Shown here: positions 55,531 through 64,000 of the stretch, in pieces
How the letters are laid out: every line of letters begins with the position of its first letter
How positions within the stretch are numbered: position 1 is the first letter of the stretch
Assembly (NCBI RefSeq): GCF_900115105.1
Contig: NZ_FOYP01000001.1
Location: 2,258,097 to 2,322,096, forward strand
DNA length: 64,000 bases
Origin: Yoonia tamlensis
GTDB taxonomy: Bacteria; Pseudomonadota; Alphaproteobacteria; Rhodobacterales; Rhodobacteraceae
Direction: 5' to 3'
Notes under the pieces: generated by a model
What the model saw: the letters and a program-made list of their open reading frames with translations, nothing else
Told to the model about the DNA's origin: nothing
Databases searched by the model: none
Translations under genes and position numbers: made by a program

Positions 55531-56528
55531 GGCTGCCCGCTTTCGGTTTTCGCGATTGGCGCTTCAATTGGTTTTGGATTTTCGTCAGATGTGGCCATTT
55601 CGATATCGCGGATACGGCGCAATATCTGCTCAAGCAGGCGGCGGTTGGTCGCAATTGTGTCGCTGAGCAATGCAAGGATGATCGTGATATAGCCGGCCAG
55701 CAAGAACACGCCGCCCAAAACAAGCGACTGGATATTCCCGTCGCCGTTGCCCGTCACGTAAAAGAACAGGAACCGCAACACGGGCAATACCCCGATCAGG
55801 ATCATGACGCCGCCAATGCTCATGAATGCATTCAGCGGACGGTACATCACATAACTGCGTAACATTGTTGCCGCCTGTTTGCCGATGAAAGACCACATTG
55901 AACGAAACAGCCGCGAGGGTCTGTTGGTCGGGTTCGTATTGATCACAACCGAAGTGATATGAAATCCTTGTTGGCCTGCGTGGATCAGGGTTTCGGTCGT
56001 ATAGCTGAAACGGGTCATCACGTTGATGCTCATGGCGGCCTCGCGCGAATAGGCCCGGAAACCCGACACCGCATCAGAGATATCGACCTGCGCAAGATTG
56101 CTGACCACCGCGCTGCCGACCTTTTGGAGCAAGCGCTTGAGCGGCGAAAAAGTTTTGTTTTGGGCCGGCTGGCGGTCGCCCAGAACGATATCGGCCTGCC
56201 TGTCTACAATGGGTTTGACCAGATCTGCGATGCTCGCACTGTCATATTGATGGTCTCCATCGGTGTTCACAATAATATCGGCCCCCATGCGCAGCGCGTG
56301 TTCAATCCCTACCTGAAAACTATGCGCAAGCCCGCGGTTCGTGGTGTTGCGCAGGATGTGGGTCGCGCCCATCTGGTTCGCAATTTCGACCGTCCGGTCT
56401 GTCGATCCGTCATCGATGATCTGCGTTTCGATCGTGGTAATGCCCGCGATCTGCTTTGGAATACCCGCCAGCACCTGCGCGAGGTTTTCTTCCTCGTTCA
56501 GGCAAGGAATCTGCACAATCAACTTCAT
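55527..56528 (-). CDS. GT2 polyprenyl-phosphate glycosyltransferase (DPM1-like with C-terminal helices)
   Basis: A 333-residue inner-membrane enzyme: GT-A domain with PCLNEEENL (residues 8-16), IDDGSTDRT (38-46) and NTDGDHQYD (88-96, DxD-type metal site), then two C-terminal membrane helices (about 235-255 and 266-290). It probably transfers a sugar to a polyprenyl phosphate. First gene of the leftward operon. Confidence 0.9.
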   Translation of the reverse strand: MKLIVQIPCLNEEENLAQVLAGIPKQIAGITTIETQIIDDGSTDRTVEIANQMGATHILRNTTNRGLAHSFQVGIEHALRMGADIIVNTDGDHQYDSASIADLVKPIVDRQADIVLGDRQPAQNKTFSPLKRLLQKVGSAVVSNLAQVDISDAVSGFRAYSREAAMSINVMTRFSYTTETLIHAGQQGFHITSVVINTNPTNRPSRLFRSMWSFIGKQAATMLRSYVMYRPLNAFMSIGGVMILIGVLPVLRFLFFYVTGNGDGNIQSLVLGGVFLLAGYITIILALLSDTIATNRRLLEQILRRIRDIEMATSDENPKPIEAPIAKTESGQP

Positions 56529-56652
56529 ATAGTTAACCTTTTCGGGGCTTCGATATTCGGGTTTGTCTAAAAATACGACAGTAGTTCAAAAGAACCGCAA
56601 TTCACAATATGGCGCGGGAATTATGTCTGACTAGGCGCCGCACAGCTTAATC

Positions 56653-56668
56653 AGATTATTTTTGTCAG
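56653..56668. promoter_or_regulatory. Iron-box-like motif upstream of the DUF2271/PepSY genes
   Basis: AGATTATTTTTGTCAG; 15 of its bases (GATTATTTTTGTCAG) recur exactly upstream of the siderophore-interacting protein gene (62911-62925). It lies about 210 bases before the DUF2271 start. It may bind an iron regulator such as RirA or Irr. Confidence 0.5.
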
Positions 56669-56874
56669 GTACCGCAAATACCCCTTTACCTTACAAAAAG
56701 ACTCGCCTATTCAACCGCCAGCCAGCGAGACGCGCAGCACCGCAAGGTGCGGGACGCCCTGAATGCCAAGCTATTCCCACAATTGAAAAATTAACGGAGG
56801 CAGCTTTGCACCCCTTTTCAAAACTTTTACCGGTCACCGGACCGATCACCCAGGTATTTCGCCAAAAAGAAACG

Positions 56875-57345
56875 ATGCGTGCGCGCGCGCTGGCACTTGC
56901 CTTGGGCCTGTCATCAGCCCCGTTTTCGGCCGCTGCCGAAGAGGCAACTTTCCTTGTCCAGCTCGAAAACTACGCAGGCGAAAACGCCTATTTCGCGCTT
57001 TATCTGATCGATCCTGATGACCGTTTTGTGCGCACGCTGTGGGTTTCGGGCGATGAGGCACGCTGGTATCCCGACCAGCCGCGCTGGTGGAAATATGTCG
57101 GCCGCGCCCAAGAGGATCTGCTGCCTGTCACGGGGGCATCGACAGCGGCGGGTGACCGCGCTGTCATTCGTATCGCGCTCGAACCCGAGGTGCTGGACGC
57201 GGGCTATCAGATCCGAGTTGATACCTCTGTCGAGGACCAGCAGAATTTCCCGAACGATATCCAAATCCCTCTCGAAAGCACGGCGCACGGCGAAAAAATC
57301 GAAGGCACCGGATACGTCCGTTACATCCGCTACGCCTGGGAATAG
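56875..57345 (+). CDS. DUF2271 domain-containing periplasmic protein
   Basis: A 156-residue exported protein: signal peptide MRARALALALGLSSAPFSAA, then the DUF2271 domain (FLVQLENYAGENAYFALYLID..., ending GTGYVRYIRYAWE). DUF2271 proteins are found beside PepSY and ApbE genes in envelope redox clusters. ATG 56875 is chosen because earlier in-frame starts (56662) give an unrelated extension ahead of the signal peptide. The next gene starts 5 bases later. Confidence 0.85.
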   Translation: MRARALALALGLSSAPFSAAAEEATFLVQLENYAGENAYFALYLIDPDDRFVRTLWVSGDEARWYPDQPRWWKYVGRAQEDLLPVTGASTAAGDRAVIRIALEPEVLDAGYQIRVDTSVEDQQNFPNDIQIPLESTAHGEKIEGTGYVRYIRYAWE

Positions 57346-57350
57346 CAGCA

Positions 57351-59531
57351 ATGTCGCGCAGTATTCATGCAATCGTCGGGCTTGGCCTGTCGGTGTTGCT
57401 GATGGTTCTGGCCATCAGCGGCGCTGTTCTGGCAACCAAACCCGTCTATGACCAAATCGCCCCGCAGGTCGAAATTGACGGTGTTACGGTCGCGGATATG
57501 TTGCGCGCACTTGCCACAGCGCACCCCGCGATCATCAGTGAACGGATTGTGCGCAAGGATTCCGGACAGTTCCAACTTAGCTTTACGGAAAGAAATCGCC
57601 GAAACACGCGGCTAATCGACCCTAAAACAGGCGAATTTCTACCCGAACACAAAGAACCTGCGATCTACACATTTATGCGCGACCTGCACCGGTCGTTCAC
57701 CTTTGGCGAAGCGGGGCGTGTTCTGGCTGCGATAGGCGGGTTCGGGATGCTTGTGCTGACCATCACCGGAACTTTCCTGCTGTTGCGCAGGCTTGGCGGA
57801 TTGCGCCAGATTTTTGCGCCGGTTCATGGCAGGGGGATGGCGGGTATCCACGCGCTTTTGGGGCGATTGTTGGTCTTGCCGTTGATGGTCACAGCGGCAA
57901 CCGCGCTTTGGCTGTCGGCGGTGTCTTTCGACCTGATATCAAGCGGCGCGGATGTTGCCCCTTCCTATCCTGAAAGCCACGAAGAACTGGCGGCTGTCGC
58001 GCCGTGGGATCTGGAGGGGCTAAAACAGACCGCCCTACACGAGGTCAAAGAGATCGTGTTTCCGATCCCTGAAGACTGGTTCGATGTCTGGGCGATCAAG
58101 ACAACATCGGCATGGGTGTTTTACGACCAGTTCACCGGCGTAGAAATATCGCGCGATCCGGTGCCGGTTGCAGGCAGGCTGCTTGGGTTCATTATGCTTT
58201 TGCACACGGCACAAGGGGTGTGGCCATGGGCGATTGTCTTGTTCGTGTCGTCGCTTGCGGTGCCCTATTTTATTGTCAGCGGCGCGGTTGTCTGGTGGCA
58301 GGGGCGCAAACAGGGCGGCAAACGTATCCGCAATAACGCCGCGCTGAAAGCGGCGGAAATCCTGATCCTTGTCGGCACCGAAGGCCGCAGCACTTGGCGC
58401 TTTGCCAAAGCTTTGCATGTGGCGCTGCACGCAGCAGGCAAGAAGGCGCGGATGGTCACAATGAACGAAATGCCGCGTGATCTTTGCGGTGTTTCATTGA
58501 TCATCGCAATGACTGCGACCTATGGTGACGGTGATGCGCCACAATCCGCAGACAAGTTTCTGACGCGGCTGGCGAAAACCCAAACACATGCCGTTTCCCA
58601 TATGTCGCTGGGCTTTGGGGATAAGGCATTTAGCAGCTATTGCCGTTTTGCCCATCAGGCAAATGATGCTCTTGTGCACAAATTTGGCCCGCCAGTAATG
58701 CCCCTGTGCGAGATCGACAAGCAATCCGAACAATCGTTCCAGACATGGTGCAACCAGCTGTCAGCCTATCTGACCATTGCCCTTGATGTCCGCTATACGG
58801 GTCAGCGCCCCAAGACGCGCACAATCCGTTTGCAAAGCACGCAAACCTTTGGCGCACGCTTGGGCACGACCACCGCGATCTTGCGGTTTGACGCGGACCG
58901 GCTGCCGGACCACCGGCCAGGCGATCTGGTTCAGGTGTTTGCGCCAGCGCTAACCGTACCGCGGCTTTATTCGCTCGGATCGGATGCAAAGGCTGACGGT
59001 TATCTTGAAATTGTGGTGCGCCGCGTTGAAGGCGGGCTTTGTTCGAACTGGCTTTGTGATCTTGAGGCCGGCGCGCAAATCGATGTTGCCATCGTAAGAA
59101 ATGCGCGTTTCCAGATGCCGCGCCGCAAGCCCGTGGTCATGGTTGGCGCGGGAACCGGTATTGCACCGTTTACAGGTATGATCCGCCACAACCGTGCCGG
59201 ACGCCCTGTTGATCTTTACTGGGGCGGGCGACATCCCGACGTTGACGCGCTTTATGTAGGCGATATTTCACATTGGCTCGAGTCAAAGCGGCTGCATACA
59301 TTTGGCCCCGCCTGGTCGCGCAACCATCCCTCTCAATATGTTCAGGATCGGCTGATCGCCGACCGTGGCCAACTTCTCGCTCGGCTTAAATCCGGCGCGA
59401 CGATCATGGTTTGCGGCGGCACGGCGATGGCCGCAGCGATCCGCACCGAAATAGACATCCTGGCCGCCGAAATCGGGCTCTCTGCAGACGAGCTGAAACG
59501 CACGAACCGCTACCTCGAAGATGTTTACTAA
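57351..59531 (+). CDS. PepSY - flavodoxin - FAD/NAD(P) reductase fusion protein
   Basis: A 726-residue inner-membrane electron-transfer protein. Order: membrane segment (about 7-29), PepSY domain with periplasmic loops and three further helices to about 325, a cytoplasmic flavodoxin-like domain (about 338-470; ILILVGTEGRST... and ATYGDGDAPQ), then a sulfite-reductase-like module (about 490-726) with the FAD motif RLYSL and the NAD(P) motif GAGTGIAPF. It probably takes electrons from NAD(P)H through FAD and FMN across the membrane to a periplasmic acceptor. Confidence 0.88.
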   Translation: MSRSIHAIVGLGLSVLLMVLAISGAVLATKPVYDQIAPQVEIDGVTVADMLRALATAHPAIISERIVRKDSGQFQLSFTERNRRNTRLIDPKTGEFLPEHKEPAIYTFMRDLHRSFTFGEAGRVLAAIGGFGMLVLTITGTFLLLRRLGGLRQIFAPVHGRGMAGIHALLGRLLVLPLMVTAATALWLSAVSFDLISSGADVAPSYPESHEELAAVAPWDLEGLKQTALHEVKEIVFPIPEDWFDVWAIKTTSAWVFYDQFTGVEISRDPVPVAGRLLGFIMLLHTAQGVWPWAIVLFVSSLAVPYFIVSGAVVWWQGRKQGGKRIRNNAALKAAEILILVGTEGRSTWRFAKALHVALHAAGKKARMVTMNEMPRDLCGVSLIIAMTATYGDGDAPQSADKFLTRLAKTQTHAVSHMSLGFGDKAFSSYCRFAHQANDALVHKFGPPVMPLCEIDKQSEQSFQTWCNQLSAYLTIALDVRYTGQRPKTRTIRLQSTQTFGARLGTTTAILRFDADRLPDHRPGDLVQVFAPALTVPRLYSLGSDAKADGYLEIVVRRVEGGLCSNWLCDLEAGAQIDVAIVRNARFQMPRRKPVVMVGAGTGIAPFTGMIRHNRAGRPVDLYWGGRHPDVDALYVGDISHWLESKRLHTFGPAWSRNHPSQYVQDRLIADRGQLLARLKSGATIMVCGGTAMAAAIRTEIDILAAEIGLSADELKRTNRYLEDVY

Positions 59532-59575
59532 AGCGGCAATTTGCCGTGCCCACTTAAACGCGAATAGGAAAAAAC

Positions 59576-60958
59576 ATGCACGCAACTTTTAGAACTACAC
59601 TCGCGGCTTTGGCCATGTCGGTCAGCACATTTGCCCTGCCTGCATTTGCAGACAATATCCTGCTGGACGAAAATTTCTGGGAAACCGCTGATCTGGCCGC
59701 CGTCGAAGCCGCCGTCGCGCAAGGCGCCGATGTCAGCGAACTTGGCGCGGGGGACTATAACCCGTTGACGCGCGCGCTGCGCGGTGGTGCCCCGATTGCG
59801 GTGATCGATTTTCTTGTGGCCCAAGGCGCTGATGTAAACCAGCCAAGCCATGACGAACGCCCCGCAATCTTCTGGGCCGCGCGGTACGGTAATCTTGATA
59901 TGGTTGAACATATTGTCGCATTGGGCGGCGACATCAGCGCAAGGGACGACTCTGATCGCAATGCTTTGGTTTATGCGGCCTTTGGCCAGAATGATCGCGC
60001 GGTTTTTGAATATCTTGTTGCCGCCGGTATTGATCCGAACGCGGTCGATTCATCAGGGCGGAATGCAGCGCTTGCGGCGGCCTATCAGAATACCGATCTG
60101 GATACCGTGACCTATCTGTCCGAAATATCCGATCTGTCGGCGCGCACCACCGATGGTTCGGATGCGTTCATGTTGGCCGCTGCGCGCAATACCAATGTCG
60201 ATGTCATCGCAGCGATGCTGGCGCATTCTGCGGACCCGCATGGGGTCACCACAGACGACGGCGAAGATGCCCTGCTTTTGGCGGCAGAGCGCAATGCTGA
60301 AGTTGGCGTTTACCAGTTCCTGCTCGCCAACGGGTTCTCGCTTGATGTCAAAACCAATGCGGGGCGTGATGCGCTTTCTATCGCATCATATCGCAACGCA
60401 AGTGACGTGATCGCGTTCCTTCTGGATGCGGGGCTTGATGCAAATACCCCCGACGCGTCGGGCCGCACAGCGCTCTTCTATGCAGCCGAACGCAACAGCG
60501 CCGAAGTCGTCGCACAGCTTCTTGCGGCCGGCGCATCTGTTGATGTCACCGACGAGCAAGGCAATACACCCCTGCTGATGGCTGCAAATAGCGGCGAATC
60601 CGATGCGGACACAAATGTTGCAGCTTTGCTTGCGGCCGGTGCAGATGCGCGGGCAACCAACGCGGATGGGCTCAATACCTTGGCAGCGGCTGCGGACAAG
60701 GGACTGTCGCTAGACACCATCAAGGCTTTGGTCGAAGCGGGTGCAGATGTGAACGCAATGAATGCGGACAGAATGTCGCCGCTCATGCTGGTTGCGATGA
60801 AAGGCGACGATCCTGCCCTGATCGCGTATTTGCTGAGCGTCGGTGCGGATGTGACCCTTAGCGACGACTTTGGTGACACCGCTGCAGATCTGATCGCCGA
60901 AAATGAAAACCTAGCCGAAACACCGGTCGCAGCATTGCTTGCTGCTGCCGTAAACTAG
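59576..60958 (+). CDS. Secreted ankyrin-repeat protein
   Basis: A 460-residue exported protein: signal peptide MHATFRTTLAALAMSVSTFALPAFA, then a continuous array of about 12 ankyrin-type repeats (units of 32-34 residues ending in patterns such as LLAAGADARATNADGLNTL). It is likely a periplasmic binding scaffold. It lies 44 bases after the reductase fusion and 44 before apbE, in the same direction, so it belongs to the same operon, probably as a partner of the redox proteins. Confidence 0.88.
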   Translation: MHATFRTTLAALAMSVSTFALPAFADNILLDENFWETADLAAVEAAVAQGADVSELGAGDYNPLTRALRGGAPIAVIDFLVAQGADVNQPSHDERPAIFWAARYGNLDMVEHIVALGGDISARDDSDRNALVYAAFGQNDRAVFEYLVAAGIDPNAVDSSGRNAALAAAYQNTDLDTVTYLSEISDLSARTTDGSDAFMLAAARNTNVDVIAAMLAHSADPHGVTTDDGEDALLLAAERNAEVGVYQFLLANGFSLDVKTNAGRDALSIASYRNASDVIAFLLDAGLDANTPDASGRTALFYAAERNSAEVVAQLLAAGASVDVTDEQGNTPLLMAANSGESDADTNVAALLAAGADARATNADGLNTLAAAADKGLSLDTIKALVEAGADVNAMNADRMSPLMLVAMKGDDPALIAYLLSVGADVTLSDDFGDTAADLIAENENLAETPVAALLAAAVN

Positions 60959-61002
60959 CAGGCTCCCCCCGCGCGCTATTACCCGTGCGGGGGGAATTCA
61001 GT

Positions 61003-61965
61003 ATGGTAGATACCCCCGCCCCTATTCACCGCCATCATGGCACAATCATGGGTGGCCCTTGGCAAATTTTGCACAGGCCCGCTGCACAAACGCCCCCAAG
61101 CGACGTTGCCGCCGCCGCGTTCGCCGCGTTGCAAGCCGTTGACAGGCAAATGTCGACATACCGCGCCGATAGTGAACTGATGCTTCTCAATGCGGCACCG
61201 CTGCACACATTCGTCCCGATTTCTGGCGAACTGGCTACGGTCATGCAATGCGCGGACAGGTTGGCCGAACTAAGCAAAGGTGCCTTCAATATCTGTCTTG
61301 GCGAAATGGTCAACGCATGGGGGTTCGGGCCAAATCCCGCGCCCTTGGTGCCTGTCGACAAGCAGCGCACAGCCGAACAAGCGTCTGCGGTCGCGCGGGG
61401 CAACTATACATTGCGCACTGATCCCCCTGCATTGCGCAAAAACGCGCCTTGTGCCTTTGATCTTTGCGCCATTGCCAAGGGATTTGCCGTTGATCAGGCC
61501 GCAAAATCCGTGCGCGGCTTGGGCGTTGACGACTTTCTGATCGAAGCCAGCGGCGAGGTTTATGCATCAGGCGAACAGGCGCACGGCAAACCGTGGCGCG
61601 TGGGCCTCGAACTACCGGTTCCTGGCGACGATCACGTTGTTTTTGACGAGGTAAAGCTAGAAGGGATGGGGGTTGCGACCTCGGGCGGGTATCGCAATTT
61701 GCGCACGATTGACGCGAAAACCTATAGCCACATCGTTGACCCCACAACAGGCGCACCATTGGAAACCACGCTGCTGTCGGTCACGGTCGCAGCGCACACA
61801 TGTATGGAGGCCGACGGGCTGGCAACCGCGCTCTACGTACTAGGCGGCAAAGCCGGTATAGAATTCGCCCATGCGCATAAGATCGCCGCGCTTTTTATGC
61901 TGCGCGAGACCGAAGGATTCCGCGAAGTCAGAACGGATGCGTTTTGGGACCTCGCCAGGTTCTGA
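61003..61965 (+). CDS. apbE: FAD:protein FMN transferase (ApbE family)
   Basis: Transfers FMN from FAD onto a Ser/Thr of a partner protein, outside the cytoplasm. The 320-residue product has the opening HHGTIMGGPWQIL, YRADSELMLLN (about residues 47-57), LCAIAKGFAVDQ (about 156-167), VATSGGYRN (about 223-231) and the C-terminal HIVDPTTGAPLE (about 245-256). No signal peptide is clear from ATG 61003 (GGGGGG ribosome site), nor from GTG 60985, so its location is uncertain. It is the last gene of the DUF2271-PepSY-ankyrin run. Confidence 0.92.
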   Translation: MVDTPAPIHRHHGTIMGGPWQILHRPAAQTPPSDVAAAAFAALQAVDRQMSTYRADSELMLLNAAPLHTFVPISGELATVMQCADRLAELSKGAFNICLGEMVNAWGFGPNPAPLVPVDKQRTAEQASAVARGNYTLRTDPPALRKNAPCAFDLCAIAKGFAVDQAAKSVRGLGVDDFLIEASGEVYASGEQAHGKPWRVGLELPVPGDDHVVFDEVKLEGMGVATSGGYRNLRTIDAKTYSHIVDPTTGAPLETTLLSVTVAAHTCMEADGLATALYVLGGKAGIEFAHAHKIAALFMLRETEGFREVRTDAFWDLARF

Positions 61966-62040
61966 TCCACGGCGGCTAACCCCATCAAGTCCGTATAAAT
62001 CCCGATGCTTTTTGATCCAAAGCACCGGGAAATTGCGGGG

Positions 62041-62829
62041 TTAGTCGCCTTCAGCCCGCTTGACCTGCTGATGTTCGTCTTCGATCAGCCCGATCTTCCA
62101 ATATCCTGATATATAAGCATCATTTTTTGGCACCCCGCGCCGGTTGATGATCTCTGCGCGCAGCTCTTTGATCATCGTGCTTTCACCGGCGATGCAGGTC
62201 TGCACAACACCGGTAAGCTCCGGCAGTTCCTTGATCTTTGCAACGGCCTGTTGTGCGGGTTCATGCGGATCCGGATGCACAATCCACTGCACATCGACAC
62301 CGGCGGGTGCATTGATCGCCTGCTGATCGTCACGCGAAGTCACCGCAAGATAGGCAACCCCGACCGCGTCGCGCGGCATTGCCTCAAGCGTTGCAGCCGC
62401 AACCGGAAGCGCCGACATATCCGCTGCGATAACATAGGTGTCACCGTAATAGTCGGCCAGCTTGACCGGCCCGGGTCCTGCAAATGCCGCGATATCGCCC
62501 GCTACACAACGGCGCGCCCAAGCGCTTGCCGGTCCGGCATCACCGTGATCGACAAAATCAATGTCGATTTCTCCCTGTTCCGGACGCACATAGCGGATCG
62601 TATATGTGCGGACATCCGGCCGTGGCCCCTCTTGCAACTGCCGCGCGAATTCTGCATCCGGCTGCGCGGGTTTCGGCATGAAAATTTTGAAATGCGCCCC
62701 TTCGATCCCCGCCGGAAGTTCCTTAATCCAAGGAGCATGGCACGTGACCCGTATCATATGCGGTGTGATCCATGATTTTTCCGTCACAGACATGATCCGC
62801 GGTAACCGGTTATTGGGTGCTGTCGCCAT
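62041..62829 (-). CDS. Siderophore-interacting protein (SIP; FAD-dependent ferric-siderophore reductase)
   Basis: A 262-residue cytoplasmic reductase that releases iron from siderophores. It has the FAD motif RTYTIRYVRPEQ (about residues 74-85), DFVDHGDAGPASAWA (about 91-105, typical of SIP), and a C-terminal NAD(P)H-binding half ending YISGYWKIG (about 240-248). It converges with apbE, 75 bases apart, extending the local iron and redox theme. Confidence 0.92.
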   Translation of the reverse strand: MATAPNNRLPRIMSVTEKSWITPHMIRVTCHAPWIKELPAGIEGAHFKIFMPKPAQPDAEFARQLQEGPRPDVRTYTIRYVRPEQGEIDIDFVDHGDAGPASAWARRCVAGDIAAFAGPGPVKLADYYGDTYVIAADMSALPVAAATLEAMPRDAVGVAYLAVTSRDDQQAINAPAGVDVQWIVHPDPHEPAQQAVAKIKELPELTGVVQTCIAGESTMIKELRAEIINRRGVPKNDAYISGYWKIGLIEDEHQQVKRAEGD

Positions 62830-62909
62830 GTGTTTTTCCTTTGGTCGCGCATCTGGGTGGCATTGGTTTTGCCCCCTAAAAACGCGGCATTTGCCCCCAA
62901 GTCAATAGC

Positions 62910-62925
62910 TGATTATTTTTGTCAG
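62910..62925. promoter_or_regulatory. Iron-box-like motif upstream of the SIP gene
   Basis: TGATTATTTTTGTCAG, containing TGA-N9-TCA, the shape of the alphaproteobacterial iron-rhodo box. It lies 81 bases before the SIP start codon at 62829. It shares 15 bases with the site at 56654. Confidence 0.55.
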
Positions 62926-63246
62926 TTATTAATCTGCGGAAGCAGCGACTGCGCCGGCGCTGCGCGCGGTCACTCGTTTTGCGATCAGGATTTCGATACC
63001 TCGCCAATACCTCTCCTATAGGGGTCAGCGCGCTGGCGATGCCGTTGCATCTCCCGCAAGCGTGGCCTCTGTCATATGACCGGCTAAGTTCAAGCGCGCA
63101 CCTTAGTCCGCCCACAAAAGCCGCCGAAAACGGTTTTACATTAGATTACTACCACGGGTGGCCACAGACATTTGATGCGCTGTTTTGGTTTGCAGAAAGC
63201 GGCATCCCCCTACCAGAAGGCGTACATCTGACACCCATTTCAGAAA

Positions 63247-63501
63247 ATGAGATTTTCAGCGTTTACGCCATATCACCCAGAATTAACTAAGGTCGCTGAC
63301 CGGATAGCGAAAATGCGCGAGGTGGATCGGCAGCTGTTGGGGTTGTTTGAAAGTCGGGCGGCGATTTCGGATGTTCCGCATGATGAATTTCCAGACTTCA
63401 TGGAACGCCTCGTCGAAGCATTACAACGTTACAACGATTTGCATCCGGTAGACTTGGAGGAACGGATAGGGAAGGCGACCGCGAGGTACCGGCGGGTATA
63501 G
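63247..63501 (+). CDS. Small hypothetical protein
   Basis: An 84-residue, charged, largely helical product (MRFSAFTPYHPELTKVADRIAKMREVDRQLLGLFESRA...). ATG 63247 has a weak purine-rich ribosome site. No family is recognised. Another open frame (62919-63290) overlaps its start, so only one of the two is likely to be real; this one has the more protein-like composition. Confidence 0.4.
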   Translation: MRFSAFTPYHPELTKVADRIAKMREVDRQLLGLFESRAAISDVPHDEFPDFMERLVEALQRYNDLHPVDLEERIGKATARYRRV

Positions 63502-63853
63502 GTTGGGCGACGTGCGGCCCTTTTCTGGAGTTTCAAAGCCTGAACGCAGCTATGGAAAAAGCGGATCATCACTTGAACCATAAAATGAAAGTTGAGGCCC
63601 CTATCGTCGCTGCTGATAGAACGAATTCGCCTCAATATCCTTGATTTCCACGATGGCGTACCCGCCGCTTAAGGTTTCCTTGATTTTGATCCGCCAGCTT
63701 TGCCATTGATCTCTGCAGCGTCACAAAAATAGGCGATATCTGTTGCGGATCTACATCATACCATCCAGCATTCGCGCCGCGGCAATCTCGCGCGCGACCT
63801 GAATTGGTTTGCATGCCATTAATCAAGAGTAGTTGTTAAATTAAGGAGTATTT
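63502..63853. other. Intergenic region upstream of the last gene
   Basis: No supportable gene. The final 30 bases before 63854 are AT-rich with AAGGAG, part of the ribosome site of the next gene. Confidence 0.35.
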
Positions 63854-64000
63854 ATGACACAGTTTACACCAGAAAAGATGAGCATTGCCGCCTGTGCCGC
63901 TTTGCTTATCAGTAGCGCCCCTGCTTACGCTGGCGGCTTGGGCGATATGGTCGCGGAGCCCGCTCCGGTTGCACCACTCATCGCGCCCCTCCAGACGAAC
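63854..64000 (+). CDS. Secreted protein, N-terminal part (runs off the window)
   Basis: ATG 63854 with AAGGAG ribosome site. The 49 visible residues contain a Sec signal peptide (MSIAACAALLISSAPAYAGG, from the second Met, cleavage near AYA-GG) and a proline/valine-rich start of the mature chain (EPAPVAPLIAP). The product cannot be named because the gene is cut by the window end. Confidence 0.65.
   Translation, partial: MTQFTPEKMSIAACAALLISSAPAYAGGLGDMVAEPAPVAPLIAPLQTN

Noticed and set aside
62919-63290. 123-codon open frame upstream of the small hypothetical gene
   Set aside because: It overlaps the better-looking 84-residue frame, has no ribosome site and its N-terminal part is Arg/Cys-rich and not protein-like.

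Overview
The window is a stretch of chromosome from an alphaproteobacterium of the order Rhodobacterales (Roseobacter-like). The support is a collinear mreB-mreC-mreD-pbp2-rodA cell-shape cluster, a RpoE/ChrR-type sigma/anti-sigma pair next to a CFA-family lipid methyltransferase operon, a tripartite tricarboxylate transporter, a DUF2271/PepSY/ApbE redox cluster and the protein sequences throughout. All calls come from reading the sequence; no database search was run.

Layout. Bases 1-6114 hold the end of mreB, mreC, mreD, pbp2, rodA and a GhrA-like hydroxyacid dehydrogenase, closed by two tandem hairpins. Bases 6166-8902 hold an SseB-like protein, a uracil-DNA-glycosylase-like protein and NhaA. 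Bases 9033-12050 hold a KpsT-like ATPase, a KpsE-like polysaccharide export protein and kdsA in overlapping order, so capsule export is coupled to Kdo supply. A BON/MscS channel follows.

Bases 13454-41486 lie between two near-identical copies of tRNA-Gln(TTG), and most of this stretch looks like an accessory island. It carries prophage scraps, rlmF, a probable AbaSI/PvuRts1I-like modification-dependent restriction enzyme, a complete IS3-family element, integrase and resolvase remnants, and an autotransporter gene with an amber codon in its signal peptide. It also carries two LysR-associated LLM flavin oxidoreductase modules and a run of small stress or detoxification genes (ArsR, AHSA1, VOC, GFA, SDR, MDR). 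A third tRNA-3'-end-like core at 33748-33768 sits beside a truncated serine recombinase, which suggests nested integrations. At the right end is a six-gene, overlapping, leftward operon (FAD oxidoreductase, DUF1365, CFA synthase, SDR, TspO-like, DUF2177) transcribed away from rpoE-chrR. The spacer between them holds two perfectly back-to-back ECF promoters (TGATCC-N17-GTAA), which points to one photo-oxidative (singlet oxygen) stress regulon.

Bases 41640-56528 hold an AEC transporter, a large DUF2339 membrane protein, and a Hint-domain protein followed by an ATP-grasp-like/methyltransferase pair. After these come a tctCAB transporter and a GT2 - membrane protein - methyltransferase - flippase-like glycan/lipid operon. 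Bases 56875-62829 hold a redox/iron cluster: DUF2271 protein, a PepSY-flavodoxin-reductase fusion, an ankyrin-repeat protein, ApbE flavin transferase and a siderophore-interacting ferric reductase. A shared 15-base motif lies upstream of both transcription units. The window ends inside the 5' end of a secreted protein gene.
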